The translations under genes and the position numbers were made by a program. This document shows positions 35,693 through 45,971 of a DNA stretch of 64,000 bases, piece by piece. The stretch's first letter is position 1. The number at the start of each line of letters is the position of its first letter. The DNA is from Sphingomonas abaci (GTDB lineage Bacteria; Pseudomonadota; Alphaproteobacteria; Sphingomonadales; Sphingomonadaceae): assembly GCF_014199625.1 (NCBI RefSeq), contig NZ_JACHNY010000005.1, forward strand, positions 61,969-125,968, read 5' to 3'. The notes beneath the pieces are model-generated. The model did no database searches. It had not been told where the DNA came from and was given only the letters and a program-made list of their open reading frames with translations.

Positions 35693-37222
35693 CTATCGCA
35701 GGTCGTTTCGCCGCCAGATGACCAGGGTCTCGTTCGTCGTGAAGAAGCGATGCGGCCGATACGCGATCGGGCGGTAATCCCGGTGTAGATCCCCGAGCAG
35801 GCGCGCCTCCATGGCCGCATTGCGGTCTGGCCGTGCCGGTGCGGTGACGGTGATGACCGTTCCCGGTCGGCGCGACATGGCCGCATCCAGCGCCACGCGC
35901 GGCGGCTCGCCCAGCGCCGCCGCCTCACGCCGTGAACTGATGTGCGCGCTAAACGGGTAGCGGGTGACGCGACAGGCATCGGTCAACTGATAATAGGCGA
36001 CCGGCCCCTCAAAGACGAAGAGGCAGCGCGTCCGCACATCGGCCGGGATCGCGGCGCGGACCTGTTCGGCAATCGCGCGATCGCGCGCGCCGCTGCGCGG
36101 GATGAAGATCTGGGTATGCGCCAGCGGCCAGAGGAGCGCCAGGACGAAGACCGCCTTGCCGATCCGCCCGAATGCGAAGGCGTGCGCGATCGGCAGCGAT
36201 GCCGCGAGCAGCAACGGCAAAGCATAATGCGGATAATAGCCCCCGATCGCGATGAAATCGACTGCCGCTGCCGCGACCCAACCGATCATGAAGCCGCTGT
36301 CCGCATCGATCCCGGTGCGCCCGCGCATCCGCACCCATAAGCCGAATAGGGTCAGGACGACGATCGGCAGGATCAGCAGCCAGGTTTCGGTGAACATGCC
36401 CGCGACCGCCGCATCCTGCGGTCGTCCCTTGGCGAGAATCGACAGGACATTAGCCTGCCACCAGGCGGGGAACGCGCCGATACCGGCATAGAAGGCCATC
36501 ACCGCCAGCGTCGGCGACGCGCCGACGACGGCCAGCAAAGCGGTACGACGTGCGAGATTCATGGCGTCGCGCTCAGCCCGCCAGCGGCTTCCCAGATGCC
36601 AGAGCGCGAAGAAGGTCCCCTCGAAAACCGCATTGGTCTTCACCTGCACTGCCAGCCCGGCGAGCAGCATGGCGGCGATGATTCTTGTATCGGCCCCTTC
36701 CCGATTGCCTGGTCGCGACGCGCGCCACGTCAGCAGGGCAGCGGCGGCGACGGCCAGATTGTAGAAGACCGGCGACTGGGTGGTATCGCCCCACAGCTCG
36801 ATTTCTCCGGCCAGGTAGAACAGCCCCGTCAGCGTCGCCGGCCCCCACCCAGTCCAGCGTTGCGCGAATAGCGCCAACACCCAGGCCGTCGCCGCGGAAA
36901 AGCCGGTGGCCACGAGCTGCGCAATCAGAAACGGATTGCCTGGGATCGCCTGAATCGCGGCGAAGAGCAGGAACAGGCCAAACGGCTTGCGATCCCAGAT
37001 CGCGACATAGGGCAGCTCGCCATGCCACATCCGCTGCCCGGCCAGGAGATAAAGCTGCTCGTCTAGCCCGGCGATGGGATTGCCGAACTGTCCACGCCGC
37101 AGGATTACCGCCGCAACTAGCACGGTCAGCGCCGATAGGAGCGCCGCACGCGGCATGCCGAGGCTAAGCGCATCCCGGGGTAGCGGCCGCATGAGTGGAT
37201 TTGGCGAGGCGCGACGGATCAT
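35693..37222 (-). CDS. Polytopic membrane glycosyltransferase (GT39/ArnT-like), copy 2
   Basis: A 509-residue polytopic protein clearly paralogous to the gene at 4996-6540. Shared segments include GNPIAGLDEQLYLLAGQRMWHG against the other copy's GNPVLDIDEQWYLL, WDRKPFGLFLLF, and QSPVFYNLAVAAAALL, and the C-terminal CLFVFEGP against CPYVFNGP. The acidic D-E motif in the first loop is the expected GT-C catalytic centre. Donor and acceptor are unknown. It is not linked to a polysaccharide cluster in this window. Confidence 0.75.
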   Translation of the reverse strand: MIRRASPNPLMRPLPRDALSLGMPRAALLSALTVLVAAVILRRGQFGNPIAGLDEQLYLLAGQRMWHGELPYVAIWDRKPFGLFLLFAAIQAIPGNPFLIAQLVATGFSAATAWVLALFAQRWTGWGPATLTGLFYLAGEIELWGDTTQSPVFYNLAVAAAALLTWRASRPGNREGADTRIIAAMLLAGLAVQVKTNAVFEGTFFALWHLGSRWRAERDAMNLARRTALLAVVGASPTLAVMAFYAGIGAFPAWWQANVLSILAKGRPQDAAVAGMFTETWLLILPIVVLTLFGLWVRMRGRTGIDADSGFMIGWVAAAAVDFIAIGGYYPHYALPLLLAASLPIAHAFAFGRIGKAVFVLALLWPLAHTQIFIPRSGARDRAIAEQVRAAIPADVRTRCLFVFEGPVAYYQLTDACRVTRYPFSAHISSRREAAALGEPPRVALDAAMSRRPGTVITVTAPARPDRNAAMEARLLGDLHRDYRPIAYRPHRFFTTNETLVIWRRNDLR

Positions 37223-37344
37223 GGCGTTCAGGGCTAGACCACCAGGGTTAACGCCGATTTAAGCCTGACCGCGACTTTATGCTGTTTCATGCGGCATATA
37301 GTATGGTGACGGCGCAGCGCGCTTCGCCTTCGGCAAAAGGCCAG

Positions 37345-37361
37345 CTTTTCTGTGAGAAAAG
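37345..37361 (-). terminator. Hairpin directly after tRNA-Asn
   Basis: Seven-base arms CTTTTCT and AGAAAAG with a three-base loop abut the 3' end of the tRNA on its own strand, followed by a short T-rich stretch. Probably the tRNA transcript's terminator. Confidence 0.4.
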
Positions 37362-37362
37362 G

Positions 37363-37437
37363 TGGCTCCCTGAGTAGGATTCGAACCTACGGCCGCTCGA
37401 TTAACAGTCGAGAGCTCTACCGCTGAGCTATCAGGGA
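37363..37437 (-). tRNA. tRNA-Asn (anticodon GTT)
   Basis: Complete cloverleaf on the minus strand: acceptor TCCCTGA pairing with TCAGGGA, D-arm GCTCAGCGGTAGAGC, anticodon loop CTGTTAA with GTT, T-arm TAGG-TTCGAAT-CCTA, discriminator G, and an encoded CCA at 37363-37365. Confidence 0.97.
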
Positions 37438-37546
37438 TCGTTGCCGTGCGGGGTCCTATAAAGGGCGGGAAAAATGGCGCAAGCCTGTTTTTGCAGAAAA
37501 TCGTTACGCAGGCGATTTTTGCCGTGCCGCGTTTCGCGCCGCCCCC

Positions 37547-38692
37547 TTAGCCTTCGACGATATGCGGCACGAAGCGCGCCGTGTTGCCGGTGATGAGGCC
37601 ATCCTCGCGGATGCCGATGCCGACGGGCGCGCCATCGACCATCCAGCTGCCGATGACCGGAAAGCATCCCGGCACCGGTTCCGGCAAGGGATAGAGCGCT
37701 TGGTAGACATAGCCCTCGTCGCCATATTCGCCGTCCCGCTCCGCCAGGATCGCACCGCCCCGGCGGATCGAGACATTCGCCCCCTCCCGCGACAGCAGCG
37801 GCTTGGCGACGGCGTCGCCGGACGGGATGGCGAAGCTGGCGGGGAGCAGATTGGGATGGTCGGGGAACATCTCCCACAGGATCGGCAGGATCGCCTTGTT
37901 CGACCAGAGCATCTTCCAGACCGGCTCCATCCACAGCGTGCCCCGCTCCAGGCTGTCCAGCAGCATCGGCGCGAACGCCTCCTGCGCCAGCCATTCCCAG
38001 GGGTAGAGTTTCCAGCAGGCCGTGATCGGCCGCTCCGCCTCGTCGACGAAACATCGTCGGTCATGGTCCCAGCCGATCGCTTCGATCAGCAGCGGCAACG
38101 TCTCGACACCCGCCGCCCGCGCGGTGTCGCGCAGATACGCGGCGGTGACGCTGTCCTCGCCCGCGTCGTCCTCGACATGCGCGACATGGACCGGCCCCGG
38201 CAGACAGGGCGCGATGTCCGCCCATTTGGCGATCAGCGCCTCGTGCAGCGCGTTGCACTGCCCGGCCCCGGGGAATACCGCTTCCTTCCACGTCCATTGC
38301 ACCACCGCCGCCTCCAGCAGCGCGGTCGGCGTGTCGCCGTTGAACTCGAAGAGCTTGGGCGGCGTGCGGCCGTCATAGCCCAGGTCGAACCGCCCGATAT
38401 TGAGCGCGGGCGGCTCCGCCTCCCAGGCGGCGCGGATCGCGGCGTGGAACGGACGGGGAATGGCGAACCGGTCGAGCAGGCGATCGCTGTCCACCACTGC
38501 CTGTCCTGCCGCCAGGAACAGGCGGTAGAGCTCGGCACTCGCCGCCTCGATCTCGGCCACCTGCGCGGCCGTGAAGATGTAGCAGGCGGATTCATCCCAA
38601 TAGGGCTGGCCTTCGGCGCTGTGCCAGACCAGTCCCTCGGCCTCGACCAGCGCCTGCCAGTCGCGGCGGGGGGCGATGCTGCGGCGGATCAT
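37547..38692 (-). CDS. Glutathionylspermidine synthase family ATP-grasp protein (YgiC-like)
   Basis: A 381-residue ATP-grasp ligase of the YgiC/YjfC group, similar to the C-terminal synthetase half of glutathionylspermidine synthetase. Visible family segments are FEFNGDTPTALLEAAVVQWTW, LYPWEWLAQE, WKMLWSNKAILP, and VAKPLLSREGANVSI. The amidase half is absent, as in YgiC. The real substrate is unknown in most of these proteins. Its ATG overlaps the stop of the upstream lipoprotein gene, the ygiB-ygiC arrangement. Confidence 0.85.
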   Translation of the reverse strand: MIRRSIAPRRDWQALVEAEGLVWHSAEGQPYWDESACYIFTAAQVAEIEAASAELYRLFLAAGQAVVDSDRLLDRFAIPRPFHAAIRAAWEAEPPALNIGRFDLGYDGRTPPKLFEFNGDTPTALLEAAVVQWTWKEAVFPGAGQCNALHEALIAKWADIAPCLPGPVHVAHVEDDAGEDSVTAAYLRDTARAAGVETLPLLIEAIGWDHDRRCFVDEAERPITACWKLYPWEWLAQEAFAPMLLDSLERGTLWMEPVWKMLWSNKAILPILWEMFPDHPNLLPASFAIPSGDAVAKPLLSREGANVSIRRGGAILAERDGEYGDEGYVYQALYPLPEPVPGCFPVIGSWMVDGAPVGIGIREDGLITGNTARFVPHIVEG

Positions 38693-39060
38693 GCGTGGCC
38701 GCTGCCGAAGAAACGTCCTGACCCGCCGAAACCACCGCGCGACACCGCGCCCGACCGTGTGACAGCGCTGGCGACCGGCGCGCGGACATAGCGCGACGCG
38801 GTCGGCCGATAGGAGCCACCCCGCGCCCGCTCGCCCAGATAGGGCAGCGTCGCGTTACGCGCGAGGTAATACCAGCCGAAGCCGCCCCCGCCGGCATGGC
38901 GCTGCGCCTGGCTGCACTGGCTGTCGGCCACGCGCCGGCCAGACCGGTCGGTGCAGATGGCGGTGTCGCGATCCGCCGTATAGCGTTCCGGCTGGCGCTG
39001 GCACCCGCTTGCCAGCACCGCGGCGGCCATGCCGATGGTGATCCTCAGGTCGAACGTCAT
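38689..39060 (-). CDS. Small lipoprotein (YgiB/DUF1190-like)
   Basis: A 123-residue protein with a lipoprotein signal: hydrophobic leader, lipobox LASGC with Cys20. The mature part has a short conserved-looking CTDRSGRRVADSQCSQ segment, then a glycine-serine-rich tail. In E. coli ygiB encodes a small outer-membrane protein before ygiC; here the same order and the ATGA coupling suggest the analogous pair. Confidence 0.7.
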   Translation of the reverse strand: MTFDLRITIGMAAAVLASGCQRQPERYTADRDTAICTDRSGRRVADSQCSQAQRHAGGGGFGWYYLARNATLPYLGERARGGSYRPTASRYVRAPVASAVTRSGAVSRGGFGGSGRFFGSGHA

Positions 39061-39153
39061 TCTTGTGCCTCCCCCATAGGGGCTTGATAGGACAAGGCGA
39101 GGCGGTCATCCAAGCGGCTGGAGCATGGCGACGCTTTCGGGCATGGCCGGGCG

Positions 39154-39570
39154 ATGCGCCAAGCCACCACCCTCATCACTATCGACACGCCCGGTGCGGG
39201 CTTGCACGAATGGACCGACCGGCTGGTCGACTGGGTCAGCGCCCAGCGGTTCGAGGCCGGGCTGCTCACCCTGTTCTGCCGGCACACCTCCGCGTCGCTG
39301 CTGATCCAGGAGAATGCCGCGCCGGCCGCGCGCCGCGATGTCGAACGCTATTTCGCGCGCATCGCGCCGGAGAGCGCCGATTACGAGCATGACGATGAAG
39401 GGCCGGACGACATGCCCGCGCACCTGCGCACCGCGCTGACCCAGACACAGCTTTCCATCCCCTTGATTGGCGGGCTTTTGATGCTGGGAACCTGGCAGGG
39501 CGTGTACCTGTTCGAACATCGCAGGCAGCCGCATCGCCGGTCGGTCGCGGTGCATCTGATCGGCGATTGA
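39154..39570 (+). CDS. yjbQ: YjbQ family protein (UPF0047)
   Basis: A 138-residue protein of the YjbQ family, with HTSASLLIQENA and the ending block YEHDDEGPDDMPAHLR, LGTWQGVYLFEHR. Family members show weak thiamine-phosphate synthase activity; the physiological role is unclear. The motif residues are intact. Confidence 0.93.
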   Translation: MRQATTLITIDTPGAGLHEWTDRLVDWVSAQRFEAGLLTLFCRHTSASLLIQENAAPAARRDVERYFARIAPESADYEHDDEGPDDMPAHLRTALTQTQLSIPLIGGLLMLGTWQGVYLFEHRRQPHRRSVAVHLIGD

Positions 39571-39693
39571 TGATCGGCCGCATGTCGAATCGTTCACTGA
39601 GTGCGACGGACCGAGTTCGTTCATCGACCGTTCTGCCACCAACGGCTATGACCAAGCGGTTCGCCGCATGAGCCGCGAACGGAGATGTGGAAA

Positions 39694-40317
39694 ATGGCAC
39701 TATCTTTGGGCCGCAAGGCCATGGTGGCGGCACTCGCCACCACAACCCTGATGGTCGCAGGCTGCGCGACGGAGACGCGCTACCGCCCCGCGACCGGCCA
39801 GGGCTTCAACCGCCAGGGCTATAGCGAGCGGATGATCGAGCCGGGCCGCTTCCTGGTGAGCTTCGCGGGCAATAGCGTGACCTCGCGCGATACGGTCGAG
39901 CGTTATCTGTTCTACCGCGCCGCCGAGCTGACGTTGCAGCAGGGCTTCGACTATTTCGTCATGGCCGATCGCGACACCAACCTGCAGAGCCGCACCTTCT
40001 CGACGCCGGGCGTCGGCGGTCCGTGGGGCTATGGCGGTTTCGGCGGCTATTGGGGTCCGTCGTGGCGCTATTGGGGCCGTGGCTTCGGCTGGCGGAGCTG
40101 GGACCCGTGGTACGGCGGCGGCTTTGGTGGTGGTTTCGGGGGCGGTCCGTGGGGCAACGACTTCGACGTCCGCACCATCGACCGGTACGAGGCGACGGCC
40201 GAGATCGTGATGCGCAAGGGACCGATCCCGCGCGACAACATCCGCGCCTTCGACGCGCGCAAGGTGGTCGAATCGATCGGGCCGACCGTGCAACTGCCGG
40301 AACAGCGCGCCCGCTGA
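39694..40317 (+). CDS. Glycine/tryptophan-rich lipoprotein
   Basis: A 207-residue lipoprotein: leader with lipobox LMVAGC (Cys24), a folded segment containing FLVSFAGNSVTSRDTVERYLFYRAAELT with a QQGFDYF motif, then a Gly/Trp/Tyr-rich loop (about 110-160), then VRTIDRYEATAEIVMRKG. The first and last blocks match the CC0125/CC1285-type lipoprotein domain of alphaproteobacteria. ATG 39694 is preferred over 39685 because GGAG at 39681 is then at good spacing. A terminator follows. Confidence 0.8.
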   Translation: MALSLGRKAMVAALATTTLMVAGCATETRYRPATGQGFNRQGYSERMIEPGRFLVSFAGNSVTSRDTVERYLFYRAAELTLQQGFDYFVMADRDTNLQSRTFSTPGVGGPWGYGGFGGYWGPSWRYWGRGFGWRSWDPWYGGGFGGGFGGGPWGNDFDVRTIDRYEATAEIVMRKGPIPRDNIRAFDARKVVESIGPTVQLPEQRAR

Positions 40318-40343
40318 TCCGTCTCCGTTCGCGGACGAAAGAT

Positions 40344-40380
40344 AGGGCCGTCGGGAGCGATCCAGGCGGCCCTTTCTTTT
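40344..40380 (+). terminator. Rho-independent terminator
   Basis: Seven-base arms AGGGCCG and CGGCCCT followed by TTTCTTTT, 27 bp after the lipoprotein stop codon. Confidence 0.75.
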
Positions 40381-40391
40381 GTTCCCCCGCC

Positions 40392-40507
40392 CTTCTGTTC
40401 CCTGCGAAGGCAGGGCTCCAGCTGGAAAGGTGGTGATCAAGGACTGCATGCAACCCGCAGTCATGATCGTCCCTCGACTGTCCCCCTGCCTTAGCCGGGG
40501 AACAGTG
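40392..40507. repeat. Paired REP-like palindromic element, copy A
   Basis: Intergenic element with two small palindromes: CCCTGC-GAAG-GCAGGG near 40400 and a weaker CCCC...GGGG near 40482-40500. It starts with CTGTTCC and ends with GGGGAACAG, and contains GACTGTCCCCC and GGAAAGG; all of these words recur at 58516-58637. The rest of the 40318-40526 gap holds the terminator above and no gene. Confidence 0.55.
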
Positions 40508-40526
40508 AGGGTGATCAGCTCCTTCC

Positions 40527-43271
<2,745 letters not shown>

Positions 43272-43293
43272 GGAGGGACTTCCTGATACGGGA

Positions 43294-43307
43294 GGCCGCA
43301 GGCGGCC
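43294..43307 (-). promoter_or_regulatory. Hairpin in secA leader RNA
   Basis: Six-base arms GGCCGC and GCGGCC separated by two bases, between the upstream ORF and the secA ribosome binding site. A second GCGGCC copy lies just after the upstream ORF's stop codon (43352-43357), so alternative pairings are possible. Confidence 0.35.
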
Positions 43308-43358
43308 GATCGGCGCCGCGGCGGAATAGAGAGGAGACGGATGGAGCGAGTGGCCGCG

Positions 43359-43616
43359 CTATTCGCGCCGACGCGTCGCCCAGATCGGCTCGACCGCCTG
43401 TAGCGCCAGGGTGCGGCCCCAGGGCAGGGCCGCCTGCCCGGCGCGGCGCGGCATGGCCAGCGCCGGCCGGGCCGCGCCCCCCGGACGCCGCGCGGGCGCC
43501 ACCGCCACCGCTGCGTGCGCCCCGGCGACCGCCTGCGCCATGTCGGGCGCGCGCACGCTGCCACCGATGCCGGTGAGCGCGGACAACAGGGCCGACAGGA
43601 GGAGGAGCAGGTTCAT
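43359..43616 (-). CDS. Short exported ORF upstream of secA (possible regulatory leader)
   Basis: An 85-residue predicted protein with a leucine-rich N-terminus (hydrophobic over residues 2-15, possible cleavage near SVRA), a low-complexity Ala/Pro/Arg middle, and a distinctive end: LPWGRTLALQAVEPIW followed by basic ATRRRE. Same strand as secA, ending 87 bp before it. No family is recognised and no clear Shine-Dalgarno precedes its ATG. Position and size recall SecM of E. coli, an arrest peptide that controls secA, but no homology is claimed. Confidence 0.45.
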   Translation of the reverse strand: MNLLLLLSALLSALTGIGGSVRAPDMAQAVAGAHAAVAVAPARRPGGAARPALAMPRRAGQAALPWGRTLALQAVEPIWATRRRE

Positions 43617-43701
43617 CGGTGGAACGACATAGGGTCGTGCGGGTAAACAGTCCATCCCACGACCGGCACGTCGCGTCTGGTGCGCGGACGCGCCCGCGAT
43701 T

Positions 43702-44934
43702 ATGGCGCGAGCCATGACTCGCTCTCCGCTCGCCACGCCCTTCCCCGCCCTGCCAGCGATCGCCGGGGTCACGCTCCATGTCGCGCGCGCGCGGTACAAG
43801 AGCTGGGACCGATGCGACCTGACCTATGTGACGCTGCCCGAGGGCACGAGCGTGGCTGGCGTGCTGACGCAGAGCCGCTGCCCCTCGCCCGAGGTGGAAT
43901 GGTGTCGCGCCGCCTTGACCCTGGGCCAGGCCCGGGCGCTGGTGGTCAATGCCGGCAATTCCAACGCCTTCACCGGCCATCGCGGGCGCGCGGCGGTGGA
44001 GGCGGTGGCGGCGCGCGCCGCGGCGCATCTCGGCTGCAAGCCATCCGACGTGTTCGTCGCCTCGACCGGCGTGATCGGCGTGCCGCTGCCGATCGACAAG
44101 GCGGAGGCCGGGCTCGACGCCGCCTTCGCGGCCCAGCCGTGCGACTGGCTGGCGGCCGCCGAGACGATCGGCACCACCGACACCTATCCCAAGGGCGCCA
44201 GCGTCACCGCGATCGTCGACGGGCGCAGCGTCACGCTGAACGGGATCATCAAGGGGTCCGGGATGATCGCGCCCGACATGGCGACGATGCTGGGCTTCAT
44301 CTTCACCGACGCGGCAGTCGACGCCCCCTTCCTCCAACGCGCGCTGAGCGCCGCCAACGCACCCAGCTTCTCGTGCATCACCGTCGATGGCGATACGTCG
44401 ACCAGCGACACGGTGCTGGCGTTCGCGACCGGCGCGGCGGGCAACCGGATGCTGGTCGACGACGACAGCCTGGGCGCTGACGCCTTCCGCGCGGCGCTGG
44501 CCGATCTCTGCCGCCAGCTTGCGCTACTGGTGGTGCGCGATGGCGAAGGTGCGACCAAGCTGATCGAGATTCAGGTCGAGGGCGCGGAGAGCGACCGCTC
44601 GGCGCACCGGATCGCGATGAGCATCGCCAATTCGCCTTTGGTCAAGACCGCGATCGCCGGCGAGGACGCCAATTGGGGCCGCGTGGTGATGGCCGTCGGC
44701 AAGGCGGGCGAGCCGGCCGAGCGCGATCGGCTAGCGATCCGGTTCGGCACGACACAGGTCGCGCGCGACGGCCTGGCGGTCGAGGGCTATGACGAGGCGC
44801 CCGTCGCCGCGCATCTGAAGGGCGACCATGTCGAGATCGGCGTCGACCTGGGCCTGGGCGACGGCCGCGCCACGGTGTGGACCTGCGACCTGACGCATGG
44901 CTATATCTCGATCAACGCCGATTATCGGAGCTGA
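43702..44934 (+). CDS. argJ: Bifunctional ornithine acetyltransferase/N-acetylglutamate synthase
   Basis: A 410-residue self-cleaving enzyme that recycles the acetyl group in arginine synthesis. The precursor is cut before the nucleophile Thr195 in MATMLGF, giving alpha and beta chains. VVNAGNSNAFTG, STGVIGVPLP, and EDANWGRVVMAVGKAG are family signatures. An in-frame ATG at 43714 is an alternative start. It is divergent from the secA leader ORF and followed after five bases by a GST gene. Confidence 0.96.
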   Translation: MARAMTRSPLATPFPALPAIAGVTLHVARARYKSWDRCDLTYVTLPEGTSVAGVLTQSRCPSPEVEWCRAALTLGQARALVVNAGNSNAFTGHRGRAAVEAVAARAAAHLGCKPSDVFVASTGVIGVPLPIDKAEAGLDAAFAAQPCDWLAAAETIGTTDTYPKGASVTAIVDGRSVTLNGIIKGSGMIAPDMATMLGFIFTDAAVDAPFLQRALSAANAPSFSCITVDGDTSTSDTVLAFATGAAGNRMLVDDDSLGADAFRAALADLCRQLALLVVRDGEGATKLIEIQVEGAESDRSAHRIAMSIANSPLVKTAIAGEDANWGRVVMAVGKAGEPAERDRLAIRFGTTQVARDGLAVEGYDEAPVAAHLKGDHVEIGVDLGLGDGRATVWTCDLTHGYISINADYRS

Positions 44935-44939
44935 ACGCG

Positions 44940-45554
44940 ATGCTGACGCTCTGGGGCCGGCTGAACTCGCACAACGTCAAGAAGGTCGCCTGGTTCGCCG
45001 AGGAGCTGGGCCTGGCCTATCAGCGCCGCGACGTCGGCGGGGCGTTCGGGATGGATGCGGCCTATCTCGCGCTCAATCCCAATGCGCTGATCCCGACGAT
45101 CACCGAGGCGGACGGCTTCACCCTTTGGGAGTCCAATGCGATTCTGCGCTACCTGGCGGCGAAATATGGCGGCGAGCGCTTATGGCCGGCGGACCCGGCA
45201 AGCCGGGCGCTGGCGGATCGCTGGATGGACTGGCAGTTCGGCTTCGCCGAAGCGCAGCGCGACGCCTTCGTGAACCTGGTCCGCAAGACAGAGCGTGAGC
45301 GCGATGCGCACGCGGTGGCCGCCGCAGCCGCGAGAGCAGGCGCGATGATGGCCATCCTGGACGAGCAATTGTCACGCACGCCCTGGCTGTCGGGCGAGTC
45401 GTTTGGCCTGGGCGACGTGCCGATGGGCGTCTATGCACATAGCTGGTTCACGCTCGCGATCGAGCGGCCCGACCGCCCCCATGTCGCGCGCTGGTATGCA
45501 AGCCTGCAATCGCGGCCGGGCTATGCCGCCAATGTCATGATCCCGCTCACCTGA
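44940..45554 (+). CDS. Glutathione S-transferase family protein
   Basis: A 204-residue GST with an N-terminal thioredoxin-like domain (LWGRLNSHNVKKVAWFAEELGL, then NPNALIPTI and WESNAILRYLA for the glutathione site) and a helical C-terminal domain with the DVPMGVYAH segment. The theta/zeta-like SxxN pattern (SHN) suggests Ser as the activating residue. Probably co-transcribed with argJ; substrate unknown. Confidence 0.88.
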   Translation: MLTLWGRLNSHNVKKVAWFAEELGLAYQRRDVGGAFGMDAAYLALNPNALIPTITEADGFTLWESNAILRYLAAKYGGERLWPADPASRALADRWMDWQFGFAEAQRDAFVNLVRKTERERDAHAVAAAAARAGAMMAILDEQLSRTPWLSGESFGLGDVPMGVYAHSWFTLAIERPDRPHVARWYASLQSRPGYAANVMIPLT

Positions 45555-45563
45555 TTGGAAGAA

Positions 45564-45595
45564 CCGGTCCCTCCCCCTGCACGGAGGAGGGCCGG
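45564..45595. terminator. Hairpin between GST and trxA
   Basis: CCGG/CCCTCC pairs with GGAGGG/CCGG across an 11-nt loop with a single bulged T, between two convergent stop codons. No T-run. Confidence 0.45.
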
Positions 45596-45603
45596 AGACG
45601 CGA

Positions 45604-45924
45604 TCAAATCGCTTGTTCGAGCCAGCTCTTGATCCGGCCCTTGGGCTCCGCGCCGACCTTGGTGGCGGCGGGAACACCGCCCTTGAACAGGATCATCGTC
45701 GGAATGCCGCGCACGCCATAGCGGCCGGGCGCATCGGGATTGTCGTCGATGTTGAGCTTGGCGATCGTCACCTTCTCGCCCAGCTCATCGGAAATCTCTT
45801 CCAGCGCCGGGCCGATCATCTTGCACGGGCCGCACCATTCGGCCCAGAAATCGACCAGCACGGGGGTATCGGCATTCAGCACGTCGTCGGTGAAGCTGGC
45901 GTCGGTGATCGTCTTGGTGGGCAT
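45604..45924 (-). CDS. trxA: Thioredoxin
   Basis: A 106-residue thioredoxin with the redox motif WCGPC (Cys31, Cys34), the cis-proline in GIPTM, and normal length. It follows addA after 47 bp and is the last gene of the long operon that begins at divL. Confidence 0.97.
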   Translation of the reverse strand: MPTKTITDASFTDDVLNADTPVLVDFWAEWCGPCKMIGPALEEISDELGEKVTIAKLNIDDNPDAPGRYGVRGIPTMILFKGGVPAATKVGAEPKGRIKSWLEQAI

Positions 45925-45971
45925 GATGTGACTCCTTGTACGTGTCGATCTGGGGAAAATCGTGGACCGTC

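Noticed and set aside
37438..37546. Integration site at the tRNA-Asn gene
   Set aside because: No duplicated tRNA 3' end, integrase or foreign-looking genes nearby; flanks are ordinary chromosomal genes.
43359..43616. RAPP/RAGP arrest motif in the ORF before secA
   Set aside because: The only RAP/RAG strings are near the N-terminus (RAPD) and mid-protein (RAGQ), not at the end where known arrest peptides act.
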